Below, one piece after another: positions 5,577 to 11,933 of a DNA stretch of 20,257 nt. The stretch is from NCBI GenBank assembly GCA_021735565.1, contig JAIPGT010000005.1:1-20257 (forward strand), written 5' to 3'. The notes below the pieces were generated by a model. The model saw only the letters and a program-made list of their open reading frames with translations. It did not search any database and was not told the DNA's origin. This DNA comes from Patescibacteria group bacterium. Lineage in GTDB: Bacteria; Patescibacteria; ABY1; JAGPKW01. The first letter of the stretch is position 1. Every line of letters starts with the position of its first letter. The position numbers were made by a program, and so were the translations under genes.

Positions 5577-6719
5577 ATGAATAAAGTAAAAAAAGAAAAA
5601 AAGAAAACTATAAACAAAGGATCTTCTTGGGTCCTTTGTTTATTAATTTTTATAGTAATAGACGCTTTTGCTATATTTTTATTTTATATTTATAGATATA
5701 TGCAAAAATATGATGAATCTGTTTCTTTATATATGTATAAAAATGAAATTACTAATGAAAATGATTTAGAATTAATAGGAGATAGCATATCTGATAATAA
5801 AAACATAAGTAAATTAAATGGTGTAGAATTAGAAAAGGGAATTGATAATGATTTAAGACCTTACGCGGTTATGGTTGAAAATAGCTCTGATGCTAGGCCT
5901 GTATCTGGAATAAATGAAGCTTCTATAGTTTATGAAGCTCTTGCTGAGGCTAAAATTACTAGATTTTTATTTATATATGATGGTTCTACTAATGTTCCAA
6001 AAATTGGTCCAATAAGATCAGCAAGACCATATTTTGTAAAAATTGCTGAAGAATATTCTCCTTTATATGTTCATTTTGGAGGGAGTGATCAAGCTTTACA
6101 TGAAATTAATAATAATTATTATAATATTATTAGCTTGAATGGTATGGTGTATGAAAATGATTATTTTTGGAGAAATATTTATCAATTAGCACCTCATAAT
6201 GCTTATAGTTCTACTGATTTGATAAAAGATTATATTTCTGATTTTAATATTGAAAATGAAAATTTAATAGAATCTTATAAATTTAATGATGGTAAAGATT
6301 ATTTATTAGATTTTGAAAATACTTCTGTAGCTAGTTCTGTTTTTATTGAATATGGAGCTTCTAGTTATAATGTTTTATGGAAATATAATGAAAAAACTAA
6401 TAATTATGAAAGATTTTATTCTAAAAATAATCCTTATCATGATTTAGATTCAGAAAAAAATATAATAGAAACTAAAAATATAGTTATTCAATTTGTAGAA
6501 ACATCTATTATAGATAATATTGGTAGAAAAAAAATGGAATTAGATTCTGATTTAGAAGGTGATGTTATTTTAATAAGAGATGGAAAATATATTTATGGAA
6601 AATGGTTTAGAGAAAATAAAAAAACTAGATTTTTTATTGATGATTTAGAATATGAGTTTACAAATGGAAAAATTTGGGTTAATATAGTACCTATAAATAC
6701 AAATATAGAAATTAAATAA
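5577..6719 (+). CDS. DUF3048 (YerB-like) membrane-anchored extracellular protein
   Basis: From ATG 5577 the protein has 380 residues: a Lys-rich start, one membrane anchor (about 17-39), then an outside domain. The DUF3048 core is clear: LRPYAVMVENSSDARPVSGI, SIVYEALAEAKITRFLFIY, then KIGPIRSARPYFVKIAEEY. The C-terminal part has GRKKMELDSDLEGDVILIRDG and ends in TNGKIWVNIVPIN, as is usual for the family. The molecular role of this family is unknown; its members are surface-exposed or lipoproteins. Here the anchor is a plain transmembrane helix with no lipobox. TTG at 5565 is a less likely start. A 12-bp perfect hairpin falls inside codons 12-23. Confidence 0.88.
   Translation: MNKVKKEKKKTINKGSSWVLCLLIFIVIDAFAIFLFYIYRYMQKYDESVSLYMYKNEITNENDLELIGDSISDNKNISKLNGVELEKGIDNDLRPYAVMVENSSDARPVSGINEASIVYEALAEAKITRFLFIYDGSTNVPKIGPIRSARPYFVKIAEEYSPLYVHFGGSDQALHEINNNYYNIISLNGMVYENDYFWRNIYQLAPHNAYSSTDLIKDYISDFNIENENLIESYKFNDGKDYLLDFENTSVASSVFIEYGASSYNVLWKYNEKTNNYERFYSKNNPYHDLDSEKNIIETKNIVIQFVETSIIDNIGRKKMELDSDLEGDVILIRDGKYIYGKWFRENKKTRFFIDDLEYEFTNGKIWVNIVPINTNIEIK
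5610..5643 (+). repeat. Terminator-like inverted repeat inside the DUF3048 5' coding end
   Basis: ATAAACAAAGGA (5610-5621) pairs perfectly with TCCTTTGTTTAT (5632-5643) around a 10-nt loop, followed by TAATTTTTAT. It is 48 nt past the rplY stop but inside the next gene. It could attenuate transcription into the DUF3048 gene, or be an mRNA structure. Confidence 0.6.
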
Positions 6720-6725
6720 ATAAAT

Positions 6726-7022
6726 ATGAAAAAAGATATACAACCAGAATTCTATAATGATGCTACTGTAACTTGCTCTTCTTGTGGTAAGGTTTTTAAA
6801 TCTGGAGGAACAGTAAAAGAACTTACTACAGATGTATGTTCTAATTGTCATTCATTTTATACAGGAAAAGCTAATTTAGTTGATACTTCAGGTAGGGTAG
6901 ATAAATTTAAGAAAAGATCTAATGCAAAAGTTGAAAATTATCAAGAATTAAAATCAAAGAAAAAAAATAAAAGAAGAGATAATAAAATAAAAAAAGTTAA
7001 TACTATAGAATCTGAATCTTAA
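6726..7022 (+). CDS. rpmE: 50S ribosomal protein L31, zinc-binding form with extended C-terminus
   Basis: [20 protein letters not shown] is the L31 start, with a complete zinc site C17xxC20 and C38xxC41, then [18 protein letters not shown]. At 98 residues it is about 25-30 longer than common L31; the extra part (about 70-98) is a Lys-rich tail ending IESES. L31 bridges the central protuberance to the small subunit. The Cys form is the zinc-replete type. The gene starts 7 nt after the DUF3048 stop, with A-rich sequence and no Shine-Dalgarno site, and ends before a clear terminator. Confidence 0.95.
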   Translation: MKKDIQPEFYNDATVTCSSCGKVFKSGGTVKELTTDVCSNCHSFYTGKANLVDTSGRVDKFKKRSNAKVENYQELKSKKKNKRRDNKIKKVNTIESES

Positions 7023-7031
7023 TTTATTAAA

Positions 7032-7070
7032 AAATAGCTAGCATTAAAGCTGGTTATTTTTTTTATTTTT
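7032..7070 (+). terminator. Intrinsic terminator of rpmE
   Basis: AAATAGCTAGC (7032-7042) pairs with GCTGGTTATTT (7049-7059) over 11 bp with two G-U pairs and a 6-nt loop, then TTTTTATTTTT. This closes the zinc-ribbon to rpmE transcript. Confidence 0.8.
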
Positions 7071-7106
7071 TGATTTAATATAAATATATATTTGATTAAA
7101 AAAAAT

Positions 7107-7955
7107 ATGAAAAAAATAGTAATATTAGGAAAAAATGGAATGCTAGGGAATAGGATATTCAATTTTTTTTCAGAAAATTTAAATTATACTGTATTTTCTT
7201 TTGATAAAGATGAATTAGATATAACTAATTTTTTAAAAGTTCAAAATACATTAAAAAAAATAAAACCTGATCTTCTTATTAATTGTACAGCTTATACAAA
7301 TGTAGATGAAGCTGAAAATAATAAGGAATTAGCTTTTTTAATAAATTCTGAATCTGTTTTAAATTTAGCCAAAATTTGTTCTAAATTGAATATAAAATTT
7401 GTTCATTTTTCTACAGATTATGTCTTTTCCGGTAAAAATCAAGACGGATATTGTGAAGATTATAAAGATTTAAAACCTTTAAACATTTATGGAGAGAGTA
7501 AATTAAAGGGTGAACAATATATTAAAGAAATTTCTGAAAAATCTAATTTAGAATATTATATTATTAGAACTTCTTGGTTATTTGATAAAATTGGTAAAAA
7601 CTTTGTAAATACTGTTTTAGAAATATCAAAAAATAAAAAAGAATTAAATATTGTAAAGGATCAATTTGGTTCACCAACTTATACATTAGATTTAGTTGAT
7701 TTTACAAATTATTTAATATTAAAAAAATATCCTTCAGGTGTTTATCATTTTTCTAATTCTGGTTGCGTTTCTTGGTATAATTTTGCAAAAAAAATATGTG
7801 AAATTAATAATATAAGTATTAAAATAAATCCCGTATCTTCTGATTTTTTTCAAACTATTGCAAAAAGGCCTAAATATTCTTATTTAATAGATACTAAAAC
7901 TAATTTTATTCATAAATCTTGGGAAGAGGCTTTATATAAAAGATTTAACTCTTAA
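7107..7955 (+). CDS. rfbD: dTDP-4-dehydrorhamnose reductase (RmlD)
   Basis: From ATG 7107 the protein has 282 residues. The Rossmann loop G8-K-N-G-M-L-G14 binds NADPH. D(I/V)TN and PDLLINCTAYTNVDEAE follow, then HFSTDYVFSG (about 98-107) and the catalytic Y-x-x-x-K in IYGESKLKGE (about 127-136). The C-terminal half has IIRTSWLF and VKDQFGSPTYTLDL. It catalyses the last step to dTDP-L-rhamnose, a surface-glycan sugar. The rest of the rml pathway is not in this window. TTG at 7092 would add five residues, but ATG gives the family start MKKIVILGKNGMLG. No Shine-Dalgarno site. Confidence 0.94.
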   Translation: MKKIVILGKNGMLGNRIFNFFSENLNYTVFSFDKDELDITNFLKVQNTLKKIKPDLLINCTAYTNVDEAENNKELAFLINSESVLNLAKICSKLNIKFVHFSTDYVFSGKNQDGYCEDYKDLKPLNIYGESKLKGEQYIKEISEKSNLEYYIIRTSWLFDKIGKNFVNTVLEISKNKKELNIVKDQFGSPTYTLDLVDFTNYLILKKYPSGVYHFSNSGCVSWYNFAKKICEINNISIKINPVSSDFFQTIAKRPKYSYLIDTKTNFIHKSWEEALYKRFNS

Positions 7956-7958
7956 AAA

Positions 7959-7987
7959 AATCCGTCTAATATTATTTTAGACGGATT
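7959..7987 (-). terminator. Terminator between rfbD and the convergent secreted-protein gene
   Basis: AATCCGTCTAA (7959-7969) pairs perfectly with TTAGACGGATT (7977-7987). On the minus strand it is followed by TTTTTTT, so it is a strong terminator for the gene ending at 8002. On the plus strand the tail is A-rich and termination of rfbD is less certain. Confidence 0.85.
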
Positions 7988-8001
7988 AGATTAAAAGAAA
8001 T

Positions 8002-8709
8002 TTAGAATCTAAATCCTATAAATATTTCTAGGTTATTAAAATCTAATTTTGTTTTTGATGAATTTGTTATATTAATTGTATTTAAAACACCACAATTAAA
8101 ATAACCACTTTGGACTCCTATTTTATTTTGAATAGAGATACTTATTTCAGTATTGATAAATTCATTATAATTTTGATTTTTTATATAAGAATTTATTTCT
8201 GAAAATTTTAATTTTTCTTGTATAAAAAAACTAAAATTCTGATCATTTTTTAAAAATTGATCTTCTATTATTAGTATGATGGATTTATTTTCTTTTAAAT
8301 ATACTGAATTATCTTCATAATAATAATGATTATATGGAAGTAAAAATTCTATTCCCATTTTTTTATATTGAGAATATTTTTTTTGTAATCCAATTATTTT
8401 TGAATATTCTTTTATATCTTTTTTAAAATAAAAAAGAATATCTTTATAAGATATACTTCCAGTAAATTGAAAATTTTTATCTAAAGTAATTTCAGAACTA
8501 GATAGAAATATTGGATTAAAATTTATTACAAAACCTACTCCAAAATTTTCACTAATTGAAATACTCTGATCAATTTCAATACTTAAAACTCCTCTTTCTT
8601 TTTCATTTTCTAATAGCTTAAAGTCTTTATACTCTACATCAAGCCCAAAAGCGAATAATGACACATCCAGTAAAATAAATACTGATAAAATTATCATTAT
8701 TTTTTTCAT
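8002..8709 (-). CDS. Secreted beta-rich protein of unknown function, outer-membrane barrel-like
   Basis: I do not recognise this 235-residue protein. It has a clear signal peptide (MKKIMIILSVFILLDVSLFAFG), then many short stretches of alternating polar and hydrophobic residues: NFGVGFVINFNPIF, FQFTGSISYKDILFYF, FSFFIQEKLKF, TEISISIQNKIGVQ. It ends in NLEIFIGFRF, and a C-terminal Phe after a strand is the usual targeting mark of outer-membrane beta-barrels. That would be odd in CPR bacteria, generally considered to lack an outer membrane. The leader is also unlike its neighbours': promoter, 16-nt palindrome and GAGGAGG Shine-Dalgarno site 4 nt before ATG. Possible transferred gene. Confidence 0.7.
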   Translation of the reverse strand: MKKIMIILSVFILLDVSLFAFGLDVEYKDFKLLENEKERGVLSIEIDQSISISENFGVGFVINFNPIFLSSSEITLDKNFQFTGSISYKDILFYFKKDIKEYSKIIGLQKKYSQYKKMGIEFLLPYNHYYYEDNSVYLKENKSIILIIEDQFLKNDQNFSFFIQEKLKFSEINSYIKNQNYNEFINTEISISIQNKIGVQSGYFNCGVLNTINITNSSKTKLDFNNLEIFIGFRF

Positions 8710-8713
8710 TTTT

Positions 8714-8720
8714 CCTCCTC
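8714..8720 (-). promoter_or_regulatory. Strong Shine-Dalgarno site of the secreted-protein gene
   Basis: On the minus strand GAGGAGG lies 4 nt before the ATG at 8709 and fixes the start. Such a site is missing from nearly all housekeeping genes in the window. Confidence 0.85.
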
Positions 8721-8736
8721 GTACTGTTTTCAGTAC
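8721..8736 (-). promoter_or_regulatory. 16-nt palindrome in the leader of the secreted-protein gene
   Basis: GTACTGTTTTCAGTAC: 6-bp arms with a 4-nt centre, directly abutting the Shine-Dalgarno site. It could be an operator or a small RNA hairpin controlling translation. Confidence 0.5.
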
Positions 8737-8765
8737 ATTTGCAATAAATTTTTAAAGATAAAGAT

Positions 8766-8795
8766 ATTATATCATATTATTTTTTTATTTACCAA
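8766..8795 (-). promoter_or_regulatory. Promoter of the secreted-protein gene
   Basis: On the minus strand TTGGTA (8795-8790), 18-nt spacer, TATAAT (8771-8766) preceded by TGA (extended -10). It predicts a leader of about 50 nt that includes the palindrome and the Shine-Dalgarno site. Confidence 0.65.
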
Positions 8796-8821
8796 ATTCA
8801 AATGTACATTAAATTATGTAT

Positions 8822-8867
8822 AATTTTATATAAAAATATTAATATATGAATATTGTGGGAACGCGCC
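8822..8867. repeat. Left direct repeat with half palindrome
   Basis: A 46-bp block ending ATATTGTGGGAACGCGCC. It matches 9302-9345 in its first 14 bp (AATTTTATATAAAA) and last 18 bp, with a more diverged middle. Only the left arm of the GC-rich palindrome is here; the right arm is missing and ATGTATAAATG follows directly. Confidence 0.75.
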
Positions 8868-8905
8868 ATGTATAAATGTAAATAAAACATGAATTTTAAA
8901 AATAA

Positions 8906-8929
8906 AAACCCCTTTTAATTAAAGGGGTT
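8906..8929 (-). terminator. Intrinsic terminator overlapping the end of the 93-residue gene
   Basis: AACCCCTTT (8907-8915) pairs with AAAGGGGTT (8921-8929) around a 5-nt loop. On the minus strand it is followed by TTTTTATTTTT. The stem includes the last codons (CCC-TTT-AAT-TAA) of the gene. Confidence 0.88.
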
Positions 8930-9196
8930 GGGACAAAACAAGTGTATTGTTTTGCCAATAAATTTCCTTCCGGAAATTTTTACTTGTTGTGGTACTACTA
9001 CCACAATATAATCTCCTTCTTCAATCTCATCCGGCGGTTCTATTATCTTGCCATTTCTGACAAAATAATCCATTCTGAAGGGGAAACCTTCGTTTATTTT
9101 TGGGGAGATATCTATTTCTCCTTCAAAATTCATCTCCTCCTGTAATTTTATTTCCTTCAGGAAAGGAAAATTTTCTAGAATTTTCTGATTTTTCAT
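8915..9196 (-). CDS. Small protein of unknown function (93 residues)
   Basis: I do not recognise it. From ATG 9196 it reads MKNQKILENFPFLKEIKLQE, then acidic and beta-prone sequence (EGEIDISPKI, FPFRMDYFVRNGKII), a PPDEIEEGDYIVVVVPQQVK segment and an IHLFCPNPFN end. It has no signal peptide or membrane helix and looks like a compact cytosolic beta domain. GGAGG lies 5 nt before ATG 9196; an in-frame ATG at 9208 overlaps that site, so 9196 is the start. Its codons look richer in G and C than those of its neighbours (for example Pro-Pro by CCG). It has its own promoter, a 16-nt palindrome and a terminator, and is bracketed by direct repeats: a self-contained, possibly acquired unit. Confidence 0.75.
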   Translation of the reverse strand: MKNQKILENFPFLKEIKLQEEMNFEGEIDISPKINEGFPFRMDYFVRNGKIIEPPDEIEEGDYIVVVVPQQVKISGRKFIGKTIHLFCPNPFN

Positions 9197-9201
9197 TTTT
9201 T

Positions 9202-9206
9202 CCTCC
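9202..9206 (-). promoter_or_regulatory. Shine-Dalgarno site of the 93-residue gene
   Basis: GGAGG on the minus strand, 5 nt from ATG 9196. It overlaps the other possible ATG (9208), which therefore cannot use it. Confidence 0.85.
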
Positions 9207-9210
9207 ATGA

Positions 9211-9226
9211 CTCAAAATCTTTTGAG
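9211..9226 (-). promoter_or_regulatory. 16-nt palindrome in the leader of the 93-residue gene
   Basis: CTCAAAATCTTTTGAG: 7-bp arms with a 2-nt centre, a few nt upstream of the Shine-Dalgarno site. Same position and length as the palindrome before the 8002-8709 gene but different sequence. Possible operator or translational hairpin. Confidence 0.5.
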
Positions 9227-9240
9227 CTTAATTTTTATTT

Positions 9241-9269
9241 AAACTATCTCTATATCTAACATTTGTCAA
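9241..9269 (-). promoter_or_regulatory. Promoter of the 93-residue gene
   Basis: On the minus strand a perfect -35 box TTGACA (9269-9264), 17-nt spacer and a poor -10 box TAGTTT (9246-9241). TATAGA at shorter spacing is an alternative. The poor -10 suggests weak or activated expression. Confidence 0.5.
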
Positions 9270-9301
9270 TACCTGTGAGTAATATACATGAATATATGGC
9301 G

Positions 9302-9345
9302 AATTTTATATAAAATAATATAAATAAATATTGTGGGAACGCGCC
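9302..9345. repeat. Right direct repeat flanking the 93-residue gene
   Basis: A 44-bp counterpart of 8822-8867, with the same orientation and the same ATATTGTGGGAACGCGCC end, here continuing into the right arm of the palindrome. Confidence 0.75.
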
Positions 9346-9359
9346 GTGGCGCGTTCCCA
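9334..9359. repeat. GC-rich palindromic element, complete copy
   Basis: TGGGAACGCGCC, GT, GGCGCGTTCCCA: a perfect 12-bp stem with a 2-nt centre in otherwise AT-rich DNA, between the divergent 93-residue gene and gltX. No U-tract on either side, so it is unlikely to be a terminator. Confidence 0.92.
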
Positions 9360-9440
9360 TATGAATTATAAAATAAAACAATATTATTAAAATTAAACGC
9401 ATATAAAATTAAATAATTATAACCAATATTATACAAATTA

Positions 9441-9469
9441 TTGAAAAACAAGCTAATTAGTTATATAAT
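9441..9469 (+). promoter_or_regulatory. Sigma70-type promoter of gltX
   Basis: TTGAAA (9441-9446), a 17-nt spacer and TATAAT (9464-9469). The start site is near 9476, giving a leader of about 20 nt with no Shine-Dalgarno site. Confidence 0.85.
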
Positions 9470-9496
9470 TGAGACAAATTTTTAAAATATTTATAT

Positions 9497-10987
9497 ATGT
9501 CTGTAAAAGTTAGATTTTGTCCTTCTCCAACCGGATTATTACATATAGGAACAGTAAGAACATGTTTATATAATTTTTTATTTGCAAAACAAAATAATGG
9601 TAAAATAGTTTTTAGAATGGAAGACACTGATAAAAATAGATCCACAAAAGAATATGCCGAAAATATAATTTCTGGTTTAAAAAATTTAGGAATTTATTCA
9701 GATGAAGGTGTTGGAACTGGGAAAGACGAAGCTTCATATTACCAAAGTAATAGGGGAGAAATTTATAAAAAATATTTATTAGATTTATTATATTCAGGAA
9801 ATGCATATTTTTGTTTTTGTACCAAAGAAGAATTAGATATAAAAAAAGAAAATAATAAAAATAATGGAATTGCTTATAAATATGATGGGAAATGTAGACC
9901 TTCTAATAATCAAGATAGCTCTGAAATTAAAAAATATATAGAAGAATCTGAAGAAAGAATAAAAAACGGAGAAAATGCCACTATTAGATTAAAAATAAAT
10001 AAAAATGAAATAATAAAATTTAATGATTTAGTAAGAGGTAAAATTTCTTTTAATACTAACGATTTTGATGATTTTATTATAGCTAAATCGATTAATGAGC
10101 CTTTATATAATTTTACTGTTGTTATTGATGATTACGAGATGAAAATATCTCATATAATAAGAGGGGAAGATCATATAACTAATACGCCTAAGCAAATTTT
10201 AATTTATAAAGCTTTTAATTTTTCTATTCCTGAATTTGCTCATTTGCCTTTAATTTTAAATGAAGATAAAACAAAATTATCTAAAAGAAAAAATAAAGTT
10301 TCAATTGATGATTATTTATCTGAAGGTTATTTAAAAGAAGTTATTTTAAATTTTTTGTTTTTATTGGGTTTTAATACATCAGATGAAAAAGAAATATTTT
10401 CTCTTTCTGAAATGATAGAAGTTTTTAATTTATCAAAAGTCCATAAAGGTGGAGCTATTTTTGATATAAAAAAATTAAATTGGATCAATGGTAAATATAT
10501 AAGAGATATGGAATTTTCTAAATTTTTGGAATATTTTAAAAAAGAAATTACTTTTAATAATATAGATAAAGATTTCTTAAAAAGAATTGCTATATTAGAA
10601 AAAGAAAGAATCAATAAATTTTCAGACATAAAAGATGATTTATTTTTATTTGAGATTTTTGAATATAATATTGAAGATATATTAAATGAAAAAATGGGTG
10701 TTGATTTAAATATTATAAAAATATCTTTAGAAAATTCTTTAAATTTTATTAATAATTTTGATATAGATTATAATTTAGATAAAAATATTATTGAAAATAA
10801 TCTAAAAGAGGGATTTATAAAAATTATAACTGATCTAAATTTAAAAAATGGTCAACTTTTATGGCCTTTGAGATATGCCTTATCTGGAGTTGATAAAAGC
10901 CCTGGGGTTTTTGAACTTATTTGGGTTTTAGGAAAAGAAGAATCTATAAAAAGAATAAATTTTGCTTTAAATTTGCTTTATAAATAA
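9497..10987 (+). CDS. gltX: Glutamyl-tRNA synthetase
   Basis: The 496-residue class I synthetase has RFCPSPTGLLHIGTVRTCLY at the start (HIGH motif H16-I-G-T), FRMEDTDKNRSTKE, a CxC...YxxxC zinc pattern (FCFCTKEEL and YDGKC, about 104-132), HIIRGEDHITNTPKQI and the KMSKS-like motif KLSKRK (about 258-263). The helical anticodon-binding part ends in LLWPLRYALSGVDKSPG. It charges tRNA-Glu; in bacteria lacking GlnRS it also charges tRNA-Gln for amidation by GatCAB, which cannot be judged here. ATG 9497 follows a good promoter and no Shine-Dalgarno site. Confidence 0.97.
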   Translation: MSVKVRFCPSPTGLLHIGTVRTCLYNFLFAKQNNGKIVFRMEDTDKNRSTKEYAENIISGLKNLGIYSDEGVGTGKDEASYYQSNRGEIYKKYLLDLLYSGNAYFCFCTKEELDIKKENNKNNGIAYKYDGKCRPSNNQDSSEIKKYIEESEERIKNGENATIRLKINKNEIIKFNDLVRGKISFNTNDFDDFIIAKSINEPLYNFTVVIDDYEMKISHIIRGEDHITNTPKQILIYKAFNFSIPEFAHLPLILNEDKTKLSKRKNKVSIDDYLSEGYLKEVILNFLFLLGFNTSDEKEIFSLSEMIEVFNLSKVHKGGAIFDIKKLNWINGKYIRDMEFSKFLEYFKKEITFNNIDKDFLKRIAILEKERINKFSDIKDDLFLFEIFEYNIEDILNEKMGVDLNIIKISLENSLNFINNFDIDYNLDKNIIENNLKEGFIKIITDLNLKNGQLLWPLRYALSGVDKSPGVFELIWVLGKEESIKRINFALNLLYK

Positions 10988-11015
10988 TTGATTTTGTTTG
11001 ATTTATATTTTTAAT

Positions 11016-11043
11016 ACGCATGCGAGGAATCATGTGCGTTTTT
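11016..11043 (+). terminator. Intrinsic terminator of gltX
   Basis: ACGCATG (11016-11022) pairs with TGTGCGT (11033-11039) with two wobble pairs, followed by TTTTT. The 3' arm resembles the sequence AATGTGCGTTT at 11072-11082, perhaps a duplicated remnant. Confidence 0.6.
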
Positions 11044-11109
11044 ATATTTTATATATATTACACATAATTTAATGTGCGTTTGATAAATAATAATTTTTTA
11101 TGCAATCCC

Positions 11110-11138
11110 TTGATTTTTATTATTATTCATGAGATAAT
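11110..11138 (+). promoter_or_regulatory. Promoter of the pentapeptide-repeat gene
   Basis: TTGATT (11110-11115), 17-nt spacer and GATAAT (11133-11138), about 30 nt before the ATG, with a Shine-Dalgarno site in between. Confidence 0.55.
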
Positions 11139-11159
11139 AGCCATTAAACAATTTTTTTT

Positions 11160-11164
11160 GGAGG
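11160..11164 (+). promoter_or_regulatory. Shine-Dalgarno site fixing the pentapeptide gene start
   Basis: GGAGG lies 5 nt before ATG 11170, the same layout as in the other two accessory genes. It argues against the open frame upstream being translated. Confidence 0.85.
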
Positions 11165-11169
11165 AAAAT

Positions 11170-11778
11170 ATGAATAGTTTTTCAAGAGAAGACTTTATTC
11201 TCATGATTTCGGAAGCGGGTTCTATTAAAAATAAGAATTTCACAGGAATTGATCTTTCTGGCCTTGCTATATCAAATCTAAAGTTTGATAATTGTATTTT
11301 TGATGATGCTAGTTTTAAAGAAACTGAGCTTATTTCTGTTTATTTCAAATCTTGTTCTTTTAAAAGATGTAAGTTTATTTCTTCTACACTAGAAGATGTT
11401 TATTTCTTTTCTCACTGTACATTGGATGGTTCTATTGTGGAAAATTCTTATTTTGAGCATTTAGTTTCTCATTTAAGTATTGCTTCTGGAATAAAAGTTG
11501 TTGATTCTGAGTTTAGGAATTCAACTTTTATACATGCTTCTCATCAGGGATCTTTTTTGAAAAATGTAAAATTTAATAAATGTTTTTTTCAAATGGTTTT
11601 TCTTTGCTCTTCTGAATTAGATAATATAAAAATATCTAATTCAGTTATAGAAAATATTGATATTAATGGGTCTGAAATAAAAAATGATTTTTTAATTGAA
11701 TCCTGCTTGTATACAGGATTTGATGTGAAGGTTTTCAGAAGTATGGGAATAAAAATTAAGAAAATTTATAAGGAGTAA
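11170..11778 (+). CDS. Pentapeptide-repeat protein
   Basis: From ATG 11170 the protein has 202 residues. After a short head (MNSFSREDFILMISEAGS) it is nearly all five-residue repeats with a hydrophobic (often Phe or Leu) centre: NFTGI DLSGL AISNL, KFDNC IFDDA SFKET, SFKRC KFISS TLEDV, and more to about residue 180. Such repeats fold into a right-handed four-sided beta-helix. Known members include gyrase-protecting DNA mimics (Qnr, MfpA), but most have no known role and the sequence cannot decide. It has no signal peptide. It has its own promoter, Shine-Dalgarno site and terminator, so it is a single-gene unit between gltX and murC, possibly acquired. Confidence 0.88.
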   Translation: MNSFSREDFILMISEAGSIKNKNFTGIDLSGLAISNLKFDNCIFDDASFKETELISVYFKSCSFKRCKFISSTLEDVYFFSHCTLDGSIVENSYFEHLVSHLSIASGIKVVDSEFRNSTFIHASHQGSFLKNVKFNKCFFQMVFLCSSELDNIKISNSVIENIDINGSEIKNDFLIESCLYTGFDVKVFRSMGIKIKKIYKE

Positions 11779-11799
11779 ATTTTTTTAATTTAATATTTA

Positions 11800-11829
11800 A
11801 TGCACATGAATAATACATGTGCATTTTTT
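11800..11829 (+). terminator. Intrinsic terminator of the pentapeptide-repeat gene
   Basis: ATGCACATG (11800-11808) pairs perfectly with CATGTGCAT (11816-11824) around a 7-nt loop, followed by TTTTTATTTT. Confidence 0.88.
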
Positions 11830-11899
11830 ATTTTGATAAAATGTTTTTTAAAAAAATAAAATATAAAATGTTTTGTTTTTCGGGTGCACAATCCTTATG

Positions 11900-11921
11900 G
11901 GAAAGCGCCGTGGAGCGTTCC
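11900..11921. repeat. Decayed copy of the GC-rich palindrome
   Basis: GGAAAGCGCC, GT, GGAGCGTTCC: each arm has one change from GGAACGCGCC/GGCGCGTTCC, at different places, so 8 of 10 pairs remain. It is followed by the element's typical CTAC. Confidence 0.8.
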
Positions 11922-11933
11922 TACGATATTATT

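Noticed and set aside
7977..8001. Strong terminator for rfbD on the plus strand
   Set aside because: The hairpin's tail on that strand is A-rich; the T-run is on the opposite strand, so it mainly serves the convergent gene.
8915..9196. Toxin-antitoxin pair
   Set aside because: A single gene with no overlapping partner; the sequence shows no known toxin or antitoxin motif.
9266..9806. Three minus-strand open frames around the start of gltX
   Set aside because: They cover the palindrome or the antisense of gltX, with no ribosome site or recognisable protein.
11074..11169. Longer pentapeptide gene starting upstream (TTG or another in-frame codon)
   Set aside because: The extra residues are a translation of the promoter region, and the GGAGG site points to ATG 11170.
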